Of a stretch of DNA of 64,000 nucleotides, positions 54,646 to 62,153 are shown in pieces. The DNA comes from Tolypothrix brevis GSE-NOS-MK-07-07A (lineage in GTDB: Bacteria; Cyanobacteriota; Cyanobacteriia; Cyanobacteriales; Nostocaceae). The DNA is taken from the NCBI GenBank assembly GCA_019358985.1, contig JAHHIJ010000003.1, positions 124,001-188,000 on the forward strand, in the 5' to 3' direction. The first letter of the stretch is position 1; every line of letters begins with the position of its first letter. The notes beneath the pieces were generated by a model that saw only the letters and a list, made by a program, of their open reading frames with translations, was not told the DNA's origin and did no database searches. Position numbers and translations under genes: made by a program.

Positions 54646-54905
54646 TAAGAGACGTTCCACGGTCAAGTCTGTACCAGATGTAGAGACGTTCCGGCGGAAC
54701 GTCTCTACCAGATGCGGGTTTTTCGTACCACACATTTACGGGGGGGTTTGCTCCCCGTAAATGTAGGGGTGGGGTTTACCCACCCACTTGAGACGGATTT
54801 TTCCCGCAAGAGCGTAGGGATTTTCTACCCCTGCGCCGAGTAAGATAGAAATACTAAACACCCGTGAGCGATTACAACTGTAAGTCTTGTAGGAATTGAG
54901 GCAAC
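54646..54905. repeat. Repeat-filled spacer between rpsB and tsf
   Basis: The spacer contains a degenerate palindrome (about 54645-54675), a good one at 54680-54708 (GTAGAGACGTTCC/GGAACGTCTCTAC) and a strong hairpin CATTTACGGGG/CCCCGTAAATG (54733-54763). A GGGGTGGG/CCCACCC pairing follows. Several stems lie within the likely rpsB-tsf transcript. Confidence 0.8.
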
Positions 54906-55847
54906 ATGGCGGAAATATCTGCAAAAGTCGTCCAAGAATTACGCCAAAAAACCGGTGCAGGCATGATGGACTGCAAAAAGGCGTTGAAAGAAAACGATGG
55001 AGATATGGAAAAATCCATCGATTGGTTGCGACAAAAAGGCATCGCTACGGCGGGTAAAAAAAGCGATCGCATCGCAGCAGAAGGTCTAGTAGACACTTAT
55101 ATTCAACCAGGTGGTGGTGTTGGTGTACTATTGGAAGTCAACTGCCAAACAGATTTTGTCGCCCGTAATGAAGCTTTTAAAAGTCTTGTGAAGAACTTAG
55201 CGCAGCAAGCAGCAAGCGCTGAGAACGTTGAGTCTTTGCTGGCTCAACCTTACATTGAAGATAAAAGTGTGACAGTCGAAGAATTCATCAAGCAAGCGAT
55301 CGCCAAACTAGGCGAAAATATGCAGGTGCGTCGCTTCGTCAAATTTACTATTGAAGGCACACAAGGAATTGTAGACAGCTACATTCACACTGGTGGTCGT
55401 GTAGGTGTATTGGTTGAACTGAACAGCAAAACTGATGCACCGTCCGGTCGAGAAGAGTTTCAAACCTTGGGACGTAACATCGCCATGCAAGTTGCTGCTT
55501 GTCCCAACGTTGAGTATGTCAACGTTAGCGAAGTCCCCCCAGAAGTTGCCCAAAAAGAAAAAGACATCGAAATGGGACGCGATGACTTGGGTAACAAGCC
55601 AGAAAACATCAAAGAAAAGATTGTTCAGGGACGAATTGAAAAACGCCTGAAAGAAATGGCTTTGATGGATCAGCCTTACATTCGCGACCAAAGTATTTCT
55701 GTCGAAGACTTGGTGAAGCAAGTAAAGGCTCAAGTCGGCGAAGACATCGAAGTGCGTCGCTTTGTTCGGTATGTGCTAGGTGAAGGCATTGAAAAGCAAG
55801 AAAGCAACTTTGCTGAAGAAGTCGCCGCACAAATGGGCACCAAGTAA
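54906..55847 (+). CDS. tsf: Translation elongation factor Ts
   Basis: EF-Ts is the nucleotide exchange factor for EF-Tu. The start [20 protein letters not shown] contains the conserved [12 protein letters not shown] of the N-terminal UBA-like domain. [14 protein letters not shown] follows in a DFV-containing core ([10 protein letters not shown]). The protein has 313 residues, longer than E. coli EF-Ts, because a repeated segment is present ([18 protein letters not shown] and later [19 protein letters not shown]). This duplicated core is usual in cyanobacteria and plastids. It follows rpsB and is followed by repeats and a terminator. Confidence 0.97.
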   Translation: MAEISAKVVQELRQKTGAGMMDCKKALKENDGDMEKSIDWLRQKGIATAGKKSDRIAAEGLVDTYIQPGGGVGVLLEVNCQTDFVARNEAFKSLVKNLAQQAASAENVESLLAQPYIEDKSVTVEEFIKQAIAKLGENMQVRRFVKFTIEGTQGIVDSYIHTGGRVGVLVELNSKTDAPSGREEFQTLGRNIAMQVAACPNVEYVNVSEVPPEVAQKEKDIEMGRDDLGNKPENIKEKIVQGRIEKRLKEMALMDQPYIRDQSISVEDLVKQVKAQVGEDIEVRRFVRYVLGEGIEKQESNFAEEVAAQMGTK

Positions 55848-55857
55848 ATTGATTAGT

Positions 55858-55920
55858 GTAAAGACGTTCCACCGGAACGTCTGTACCAGGAGTAAAGACG
55901 TTCCGGTGGAACGTCTCTAC
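55858..55920. repeat. Pair of palindromic repeats after tsf
   Basis: Two units at 55858-55886 and 55892-55920 have arms GTAAAGACGTTCC and GGAACGTC. Their centres (ACC and GGT) are complementary to each other, so the two units may also pair as one long hairpin. Confidence 0.85.
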
Positions 55921-55976
55921 CAAGAGTTAGGAGTTAGTAAGAAGTAAGCTTCAAAACTCATAACTTATAATTCTCA

Positions 55977-56012
55977 AATACAGGTCTAGCGAACTATGCT
56001 GACCTGTATTTT
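55977..56012 (+). terminator. Rho-independent terminator of the rpsB-tsf transcript
   Basis: AATACAGGTC pairs with GACCTGTATT, followed by TTG and an AT-rich run. It lies 130 bp after tsf. The remainder of the 304-bp gap is AT-rich with no gene. Confidence 0.65.
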
Positions 56013-56151
56013 GTTAATAATTGGTTATAGAAGCGCGAAAAGTATAATGTATTGATCAATTGAAAATATTAAATCATAAGATAAAGTTATTTTAAAAGAG
56101 ATGCGTACATTTGTACCATAAAAAGGTTTAGATGGGTAATAATGAAAAGCT

Positions 56152-57216
56152 ATGGCGAGAGCGATCGAGCGAATTGAACGGGATATTATAGCGATGGAAG
56201 AGGCGATTGAAGCGATCGCCTCACAACTTTTTTCTGCTTATACAAATTATCTAACAATCTTGGGGCAATCCGTACAACAGCAATTGATTCAGGCAAGTTA
56301 TTACCTGTGTACCCAAGGACATCCCGGCAACTTTTTAAAATTATCATTGAATCAACGGCAACAATTACAACAAGCCATTCGCAAGTTAGGTCAACAAGCA
56401 GCTCAACAATTACTCAGTTATATGGAGAGTGAGGCAGATGAGGCAGATGAGGCAGATGAGGCAGATGAGACAGATGAGACAGATGAGGCAGATGAGACAG
56501 ATGAGGCAGATGAGACAGATGAGGCAGATGAGACAGATGAGGCAGATGAGGAGGATGAAGAAGTTTCCTCGTTGTCCCCGACTCCATCTACTTTCCCAAC
56601 CCCATCTACTTTGCCAACTCTATCTACTTTCCCAACTTCCCCCACCTCGCTTACTCCCCCAGAAACGTTCCGTCGGAACGTTTCTACCCCAATTCCCCCA
56701 ATTCCCCCAAATATATTCCGTCGGAAAGTCTCTACCCTAATTCCCCCAGCTTTCCCTGAAGACTTATGCAACCCAGTAGAAGTAGCAAAATGGCAACACC
56801 AATTAGAAGGAGTGACGCAAGAAAGGCTGAAAAAACTTTCCCGTGACGGAAATCTTTTATTACAAAAAGCGAAAATATTACCTAATAAATTGCCAGAACA
56901 GATTTTAGAAGCGGCAGCAGCTGTATCAGAAGCATCTGGGGATGTAATTCCAGCACCACCCAACCTATTAAACTTAGTAGTTGAAATTGAAAATGAACAA
57001 GAGCCGGAAGAATCAAGTTTTACACAGATTATGGCTCTTAACATGCGACTTGTGGAAATTGAATTTGCTGACCTCACACTCTCGTCTGCACGCAAGCAAA
57101 TTCGCAATATCTTACTTCAGCTAAATAAGCTAGGGCGCGAGTATCAAAAACAGCATCAAGAACTAACAGTAGCCCAAGCTGAAGCCGCATGGCGTGCTAG
57201 TTGGTTTGAAGATTAG
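56152..57216 (+). CDS. Cyanobacterial protein with inserted acidic tandem repeat
   Basis: The 354-residue protein has two conserved-looking helical parts joined by a hypervariable linker. The N-terminal part (1-95) has RIERDIIAMEEAIEAIASQL and SVQQQLIQASYYLCTQGHPG. The C-terminal part (about 200-354) has VAKWQHQLEGVTQERLKKLS and a coiled coil at the end. Between them lie 9-bp DNA repeats encoding alternating EADEADETDE units, a Pro/Ser/Thr tract, and two palindromic-repeat insertions read as ETFRRNVST and NIFRRKVST. It has no signal peptide and I recognise no family. It precedes recG by 114 bp, so it may share its transcript. Confidence 0.75.
   Translation: MARAIERIERDIIAMEEAIEAIASQLFSAYTNYLTILGQSVQQQLIQASYYLCTQGHPGNFLKLSLNQRQQLQQAIRKLGQQAAQQLLSYMESEADEADEADEADETDETDEADETDEADETDEADETDEADEEDEEVSSLSPTPSTFPTPSTLPTLSTFPTSPTSLTPPETFRRNVSTPIPPIPPNIFRRKVSTLIPPAFPEDLCNPVEVAKWQHQLEGVTQERLKKLSRDGNLLLQKAKILPNKLPEQILEAAAAVSEASGDVIPAPPNLLNLVVEIENEQEPEESSFTQIMALNMRLVEIEFADLTLSSARKQIRNILLQLNKLGREYQKQHQELTVAQAEAAWRASWFED
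56431..56556 (+). repeat. In-frame 9-bp tandem repeat (GATGAGGCA/GATGAGACA)
   Basis: About 14 units encode Ala-Asp-Glu and Thr-Asp-Glu triplets in the linker of the protein at 56152-57216. Unit number should vary by replication slippage without shifting the frame, because the unit is a multiple of three. Confidence 0.9.
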
Positions 57217-57227
57217 TCAAGAGTTAT

Positions 57228-57320
57228 GTACAGACGTTCCGGCGGAACGTCTGTACGAAGAGTCATAAATGCATCACTATTGACTCTTGACTCTTGACTA
57301 TTGACTCTTAACTTTTGACT
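57228..57320. repeat. Palindrome plus TTGACTC heptamer repeats before recG
   Basis: A perfect-looking palindrome at 57228-57256 (GTACAGACGTTCC/GGAACGTCTGTAC) is followed by several TTGACTC units (about 57280-57320). Together they fill almost the whole spacer before recG. Confidence 0.8.
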
Positions 57321-57330
57321 CCTGTAACCA

Positions 57331-59874
57331 ATGAATAATGACACACCAGATTGGACACGATTGCAAAAAGCCTTGGCAATAGAAGCAGAACAAGGCTTTA
57401 CAGACTTGATGGGCAGACAATACCGTTTCAGTGAGTTTCTCACCCTAACTTTTGGGAAATTCCCCGCTGTGCTACCAAGTACTGAACGCCGGCGTTGGCA
57501 AGAATTAGCGGCACAATTTGCAAGCTATCCAAATCTGGTGTCAGAAGACAGACAACATTTAGTAGCAGAAACTCGTAGGTATCTTTATCAACTGCAAAAG
57601 GGGGAGAGTGGGAGAGAGGGGGAGAGGGGGAGTGGGGGAGTGGGGGGACAAAAAGAAATTTCTCCCTCATCTCCCTTGTCTTCCCCATCTCCCTTGTCCT
57701 CCCCCTCTCCCCCTTCCCCACTCCCTAATACATCTCCTGTCGTTGCTGAGGTGAGTCGGTTACTTGCGCCGAAAATTGACCAAAAATTGGATGAATTACC
57801 AGAAATAGGAGTCAGAAAAGCGATCGCTTTAGGGCAAGGTCTGAATTTATATACTGTGCGCGACCTATTATATTACTTTCCCCGCGACCATATTGATTAT
57901 GCGCGTCAGGTGAGTATCCGGGAGTTGCAGGGGGGGGAAACGGTGACGATAGTGGCAAAGGTAAAAAGTTGCAACTGCTATGTTAGCCCCCGCAACAAAA
58001 AGTTAATGATCTTAAACATACAGTTGCAAGATAATACTGGCAAAATCAAAGTCAGCCGCTTTTTTGCGGGTACGCGCTTTACTAGTCACGGTTGGCAGGA
58101 AACTTTAAAGCGTCGTTATGCAGAAGGTAGTATTCTTGCAGCGTGTGGGTTGGTGAAAAGCGGTAAAGACGGCTTGACGCTGGATAATCCAGAATTAGAA
58201 GTTTTGGCACAACCGGGAGATCCGATTGAGTCTTTAAATATTGGTCGGATAGTGCCGATTTACTCCTTAACAGAGGGTATAGCGGCGAATGTGGTTAGAA
58301 GCGCAGTAATTGCTGCTTTGCCATCTGCGGCACATATGAAAGACCCTTTGCCGAGTGGGTTGCGACAGAAGTATAATTTGATGGAATTGAAAGATGCGAT
58401 CGCTAACATTCATTTCCCCAAAGACAGCGATACTCTCAAAGTTGCCCGTCGTCGTCTCGTCTTCGATGAATTTTTCTATCTGCAACTAAGTTTACTACAA
58501 CGTCAGCATCAAGCACGAGCGATTCAAAAAAGTGCTATTCTCGCTCCCAAAGGTAAGTTAATCGAACAATTCCACAAAATATTGCCTTTTAAACTCACCG
58601 GCGCTCAAACTAGAGTTGTTAACGACATTCTCAACGACTTACAAAAACCTGCACCGATGAATCGTCTTGTGCAGGGTGATGTCGGTTCCGGTAAAACTGT
58701 TGTGGCAGTAATTGCCATTATCGCCGCAATTCAATCAGGTTATCAAGCTGCGTTGATGGCTCCCACCGAAGTTTTATCAGAACAGCATTATCGGAAGTTA
58801 GTTAGCTGGTTTAATTTGCTGCATTTGCCTGTAGAATTACTGACAGGTTCTACAAAAGTAGCAAAAAGGCGACAGATTCACGCCCAACTAGCAACAGGCG
58901 AATTACCTTTGTTAGTGGGAACACATGCTTTGATTCAAGACCCAGTAATTTTCCATAGACTCGGTTTGGTGGTAATAGATGAACAGCACCGCTTTGGAGT
59001 GCAACAGCGGGCGCGTTTGCAACAAAAAGGCGAACAACCTCATGTATTAACGATGACAGCAACGCCCATACCAAGAACCTTAGCGCTGACGATACACGGA
59101 GATTTGGACGTGAGTCAGATTGATGAATTGCCACCGGGAAGGCAGAAGATACAGACAACAATGCTGACGAGTAAGGAACGTACCCAAGCTTACGATTTAA
59201 TGCGCCGAGAAATCGCTCAGGGACGGCAAGTTTATGTAGTTTTGCCGCTGGTGGAAGAATCAGAAAAATTGGATTTGCGATCGGCTGTGGAGGAACATCA
59301 AAATTTACAAGAAAGCATTTTTCCAGAGTTTTCGGTGGGATTGTTACATGGTAGAATGAGTTCGGCTGATAAAGACGAGGCAATTAGTAAATTTCGCGAT
59401 CGCCAAACTCAAATTCTCGTTTCTACCACCGTCATTGAAGTCGGTGTAGATATCCCAAATGCTACAGTCATGCTCATTGAAAATGCGGAACGCTTCGGTT
59501 TATCTCAGCTGCATCAATTGCGGGGACGTGTCGGTCGGGGTGTAGCGCAATCGTACTGTTTGCTGATGAGCAATTCCCGAAGCCCTGATGCAGAAGCGCG
59601 GCTGAAGGTTTTGGAGCAGTCCCAGGATGGCTTTTTCATCTCAGAAATGGATATGCGTTTTCGCGGTCCCGGCGAAGTGTTGGGAACTCGTCAATCGGGT
59701 GTGCCAGATTTTACTTTGGCAAGTTTAGTTGATGATGAAGAAGTTTTATTGTTAGCGCGGCAAGCAGCGGAAAAGGTGATAGAAATAGATCCAACTTTAG
59801 AGCGTTGGTATTTGATGAAAGAAGAATTGAAGTATCGTTACGATCGCTTGATGGGTGGGACAATTTTGACGTAG
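57331..59874 (+). CDS. recG: ATP-dependent DNA helicase RecG
   Basis: RecG remodels stalled forks and Holliday-type junctions. The 847-residue protein has an N-terminal cyanobacterial extension (about 1-90), a Ser/Pro/Gly-rich low-complexity linker (about 90-135) encoded by purine/pyrimidine repeats, then the wedge domain (LYTVRDLLYYFPRDHIDYAR, and VTIVAKVKSCNCYVSP). The helicase core has Walker A GDVGSGKTVVAVIAI near 449, DEQH in VVIDEQHRFGVQQRAR near 550, MTATPIPRTLALT, and motif VI QLRGRVGRG. The C-terminal region MRFRGPGEVLGTRQSG is intact. The linker varies in length in related genomes, which is inference from its repetitive DNA. Confidence 0.96.
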   Translation: MNNDTPDWTRLQKALAIEAEQGFTDLMGRQYRFSEFLTLTFGKFPAVLPSTERRRWQELAAQFASYPNLVSEDRQHLVAETRRYLYQLQKGESGREGERGSGGVGGQKEISPSSPLSSPSPLSSPSPPSPLPNTSPVVAEVSRLLAPKIDQKLDELPEIGVRKAIALGQGLNLYTVRDLLYYFPRDHIDYARQVSIRELQGGETVTIVAKVKSCNCYVSPRNKKLMILNIQLQDNTGKIKVSRFFAGTRFTSHGWQETLKRRYAEGSILAACGLVKSGKDGLTLDNPELEVLAQPGDPIESLNIGRIVPIYSLTEGIAANVVRSAVIAALPSAAHMKDPLPSGLRQKYNLMELKDAIANIHFPKDSDTLKVARRRLVFDEFFYLQLSLLQRQHQARAIQKSAILAPKGKLIEQFHKILPFKLTGAQTRVVNDILNDLQKPAPMNRLVQGDVGSGKTVVAVIAIIAAIQSGYQAALMAPTEVLSEQHYRKLVSWFNLLHLPVELLTGSTKVAKRRQIHAQLATGELPLLVGTHALIQDPVIFHRLGLVVIDEQHRFGVQQRARLQQKGEQPHVLTMTATPIPRTLALTIHGDLDVSQIDELPPGRQKIQTTMLTSKERTQAYDLMRREIAQGRQVYVVLPLVEESEKLDLRSAVEEHQNLQESIFPEFSVGLLHGRMSSADKDEAISKFRDRQTQILVSTTVIEVGVDIPNATVMLIENAERFGLSQLHQLRGRVGRGVAQSYCLLMSNSRSPDAEARLKVLEQSQDGFFISEMDMRFRGPGEVLGTRQSGVPDFTLASLVDDEEVLLLARQAAEKVIEIDPTLERWYLMKEELKYRYDRLMGGTILT

Positions 59875-60405
59875 TACTAATTCTCTGTGAGGTTGCGCTT
59901 AATATCGCAATACAAACCAAGGCTGCCTAGCCAGGCTACAAAATGCATCTTCATGTAAAAATGGTATAACAGTCCCGAAAACCAATCCAGATGTGGTGGC
60001 AAGGACTGTGGCAGATAGTAAAGCTAGATTTTTCATGGAGGTCATTGGTGTAATTGTGGATGTTGTAGGTTGAGTTAGGCTACAGCGCAACCCAAAACCA
60101 AGAGTAGTTTAACACCAATTAGTCAGTAAAATTAGCGAATTAATTACATTATTAGTTACCGGATACTTCAGGAAATCAGTAACGTCAGCTAGGTGGCAAG
60201 TCGCTTGTTGTAGGGCATTCGGGCAATGGCAGCCGTCCGAGAAGCTGCGCCAATACGTGCTAAAAATTTCAGCATTGGTAGTATTGCCGCAGTGTTCTCA
60301 AAGCTGATATTATACTAGAAAATTTACTTATACTACAATGATTAATAATTGAATAGACTATTATAAATACCCAGTATCATTGCTGAATTTTCTTTTTGGA
60401 AAAAA
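59875..60405. other. 530-bp interval with a weak small reading frame
   Basis: A reverse-strand frame of about 45 codons (59899-60036, from MKNLALLSATVLATTSGLVF) begins with a convincing signal-peptide-like helix and then ends. It may be a short exported peptide or a truncated gene. A second reverse-strand frame near 60193-60275 has no confident match. A promoter for the gene at 60409 should lie near the 3' end. Nothing else is recognised. Confidence 0.4.
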
Positions 60406-60408
60406 TTG

Positions 60409-60783
60409 ATGCCAATATTTTTGACAAAGCCAATATTTAGCCTTGTTTCTACGGGTATTATACTTTTACCTATTGTGGCTAGCAGCGCTTATGGAGTCGC
60501 TAATACGTATACTGATTCCAAAAGTTCGAGTAACATAGACAACCCAGCTTTTAGCACTGGAGAACTACAATCACAAGCCGGAGCGAACAATTGTTTTTAC
60601 TATGACAATTTGGATTTGACTGCTAATGAGTTCATTAGCAAGTGTTGCAAAGGGTCTATTAGACAAAGGTTTCCTGGTCAATTTTTGACCACAACTTTGG
60701 AATTCATCGACACAGCACGAGCCATAGATAGAGATGCGAAGACAGCTTACAAACTATTAAATGACGGTAGATTTAGAAAGTAA
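60409..60783 (+). CDS. Small exported protein of unknown function
   Basis: The 124-residue protein opens with a hydrophobic signal peptide (FSLVSTGIILLPIVASSAYG, Ala-x-Ala-like). Its mature part has three cysteines (NNCFYYDN and SKCCKGS), a segment DLTANEFISKCCKGSIRQRF and a final helix LEFIDTARAIDRDAKTAYKL. I do not recognise a family. ATG 60409 was chosen over the adjoining TTG. A DUF4288-like gene follows 16 bp later with a perfect ribosome-binding site, suggesting an operon of the two. Codon use and AT content differ slightly from the housekeeping genes. Confidence 0.6.
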   Translation: MPIFLTKPIFSLVSTGIILLPIVASSAYGVANTYTDSKSSSNIDNPAFSTGELQSQAGANNCFYYDNLDLTANEFISKCCKGSIRQRFPGQFLTTTLEFIDTARAIDRDAKTAYKLLNDGRFRK

Positions 60784-60799
60784 CTAAGGAGGTTATTAT

Positions 60800-61141
60800 A
60801 TGTCAAATGGTAGCCGTGCTTATATTGCAGTTTTTGTTTCTAAAAGTTCAGTAGGAAATCTTGACGCCAACCTTTATTATCAGGAATGCTTTACTTTAAT
60901 TAAAGCATCTTCCCCAGAGGAAGCTAGACAAAAAGCTGTTAACCACGCAAACAATACCGTAAATACATCCTATCCAAACGAACACGGAGAAACAGTAACC
61001 TGGGTTGTAAAACAAATTACTGATGTGACAAACACACTAGAAAACGAATTCGAGTTACATACTGATGCTGTAGATTTGTACGTAAGAGGTTTTGAAGATT
61101 ACAAAACTTATCAAAGTTTGTTTGGTTTCTCTGAAACTTAA
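60800..61141 (+). CDS. DUF4288-like protein
   Basis: The 113-residue protein matches the DUF4288 pattern from memory: AYIAVFVSKSSV near the start, then YYQECFTLIKASSPEEARQK, followed by HGETVTWVVKQITDV. The C-terminal acidic segment DLYVRGFEDYKTYQSLFG is also typical. No catalytic residues are known for the family, which is small and single-domain, often found near toxin, immunity or accessory genes. An AAGGAGG site lies just upstream of the ATG. It follows the exported small protein and precedes the xisI-xisH pair on the opposite strand. Confidence 0.65.
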   Translation: MSNGSRAYIAVFVSKSSVGNLDANLYYQECFTLIKASSPEEARQKAVNHANNTVNTSYPNEHGETVTWVVKQITDVTNTLENEFELHTDAVDLYVRGFEDYKTYQSLFGFSET

Positions 61142-61166
61142 TAGACCTATTCGCTTAATCCCAACC

Positions 61167-61502
61167 TTAACTTACAGCAAAATCCGTATACTTCCTTCTC
61201 GCGGGTGCTTGAAATGCCAACACAATATCTTCCTTCGGAACCCCCAACTCTAACAAATCCCCAGCAATTCCCCGTTCCGTTCCATCATGCTGAATCCAAA
61301 TTTTTCCATTTTTAATATTGAGATGCAGAATCATCCCGTGGATGCGCTTGTTTCCATTCCACCCAAATGTCATTAATTGATAGTGCTTGTGTTCCCTATC
61401 AAAAACTAACTGTACTTCCACGTCTCCATAATGTGGCTTAAATTGACTATACTCTTTCAATAAATCTTCAATATAATTTTGATACTGCTCTAACTTATCC
61501 AT
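61167..61502 (-). CDS. XisI family protein
   Basis: The 111-residue protein matches XisI, originally found as a factor controlling excision of the fdxN element in Anabaena. Characteristic motifs are LEQYQNYIEDLLKEYS, GWNGNKRIHGMILHLNIKNG, KIWIQHDGTERGIAGDLLEL and VLAFQAPARRKYTDFAV. It overlaps the end of xisH by 13 bases, so the two are translationally linked. Many cyanobacterial genomes carry numerous XisH-XisI pairs far from any fdxN element, so excision may not be their main role. The function of this copy is unknown. Confidence 0.92.
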   Translation of the reverse strand: MDKLEQYQNYIEDLLKEYSQFKPHYGDVEVQLVFDREHKHYQLMTFGWNGNKRIHGMILHLNIKNGKIWIQHDGTERGIAGDLLELGVPKEDIVLAFQAPARRKYTDFAVS

Positions 61503-61903
61503 TGAACTATTCCCCCCTGCTCGGTATCGTAGACAATGAGTTTAAATTGATAGTTAGCAATAGCCAGTTGAGTAAATTCTAACTTAAAAAACGTTTCATA
61601 AATATCAAGAGGAACCGCGAGATATAGAACCCTATCCGGTTCTTCCTGTTGCAAAATTAAGCGATAATTCATCACCTGACCAACTGCTTGATGAAAATCG
61701 GAAATTACTGAGTAGCTGAGAAAACTTTTTATTTCAACAGCTATTTTTTGATTGTCTTTTTGGGCAGCAATCAATTTCTCTGCACCCAAATCAACAAATA
61801 AATCTACACCTCCAAATTGCAGAAACAGAGGGTCATTTGTGATAATCCACCCTTCCTTAATTAAGCCATTTTTGACCGCATCATGAAACTTGTCCTTAGC
61901 CAT
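61490..61903 (-). CDS. XisH family protein
   Basis: The 137-residue XisH protein starts MAKDKFHDAVKNGLIKEGWI. It contains a PD-(D/E)XK-like core, with an Asp in FGGVDLFVDLGAEKLIAAQK and the E-x-K in KIAVEIKSFLSYS, then the helix SDFHQAVGQVMNYRLIL. This fits a nuclease fold related to restriction endonucleases. It is first in the xisH-xisI operon. The nearby inverted repeat and no fdxN element suggest an accessory pair. A toxin-antitoxin or defence role is speculation. Confidence 0.92.
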   Translation of the reverse strand: MAKDKFHDAVKNGLIKEGWIITNDPLFLQFGGVDLFVDLGAEKLIAAQKDNQKIAVEIKSFLSYSVISDFHQAVGQVMNYRLILQQEEPDRVLYLAVPLDIYETFFKLEFTQLAIANYQFKLIVYDTEQGGIVQWIS

Positions 61904-61969
61904 TTCTATATTTTGGCAAAAATAAAATGTACAAACTCATGTATTCCCAATACGCTTGGTGTTAAGGCA

Positions 61970-62030
61970 AGAGACGCAAGGGAATCGCCGTCTCTACAAT
62001 TGTAAAGACGGCGATTCCCTTGCGTCTTTG
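61970..62030. repeat. Long inverted repeat of the GAGACG family
   Basis: The left arm (61970-61997) contains GACGCAAGGGAATCGCCGTC and the right arm (62002-62030) its near-complement GACGGCGATTCCCTTGCGTC. The ends AGAGACG and CGTCTTT match the other palindromes but the core sequence is different. It sits between xisH and the membrane glycosyltransferase. Confidence 0.85.
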
Positions 62031-62153
62031 TGATCTAGAATTTTCATTCAACTTACCTTATCAGAACCGTATTGCATGTATTCTCACTTTTTTTATAATT
62101 GCTGAACTTCCTTTTTGGAAAGATATGAAATTAGGTTTTTGCAAAACAACCCC

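Noticed and set aside
60193-60275. Possible LuxR-type helix-turn-helix remnant on the reverse strand
   Set aside because: The short peptide (LARIGAASRTAAIAR) only loosely resembles the family and has no supporting upstream sequence.
61167-61903. fdxN excision element marked by XisH and XisI
   Set aside because: No fdxN, nif genes or XisF-type recombinase are in the window, and XisHI pairs are common away from such elements.
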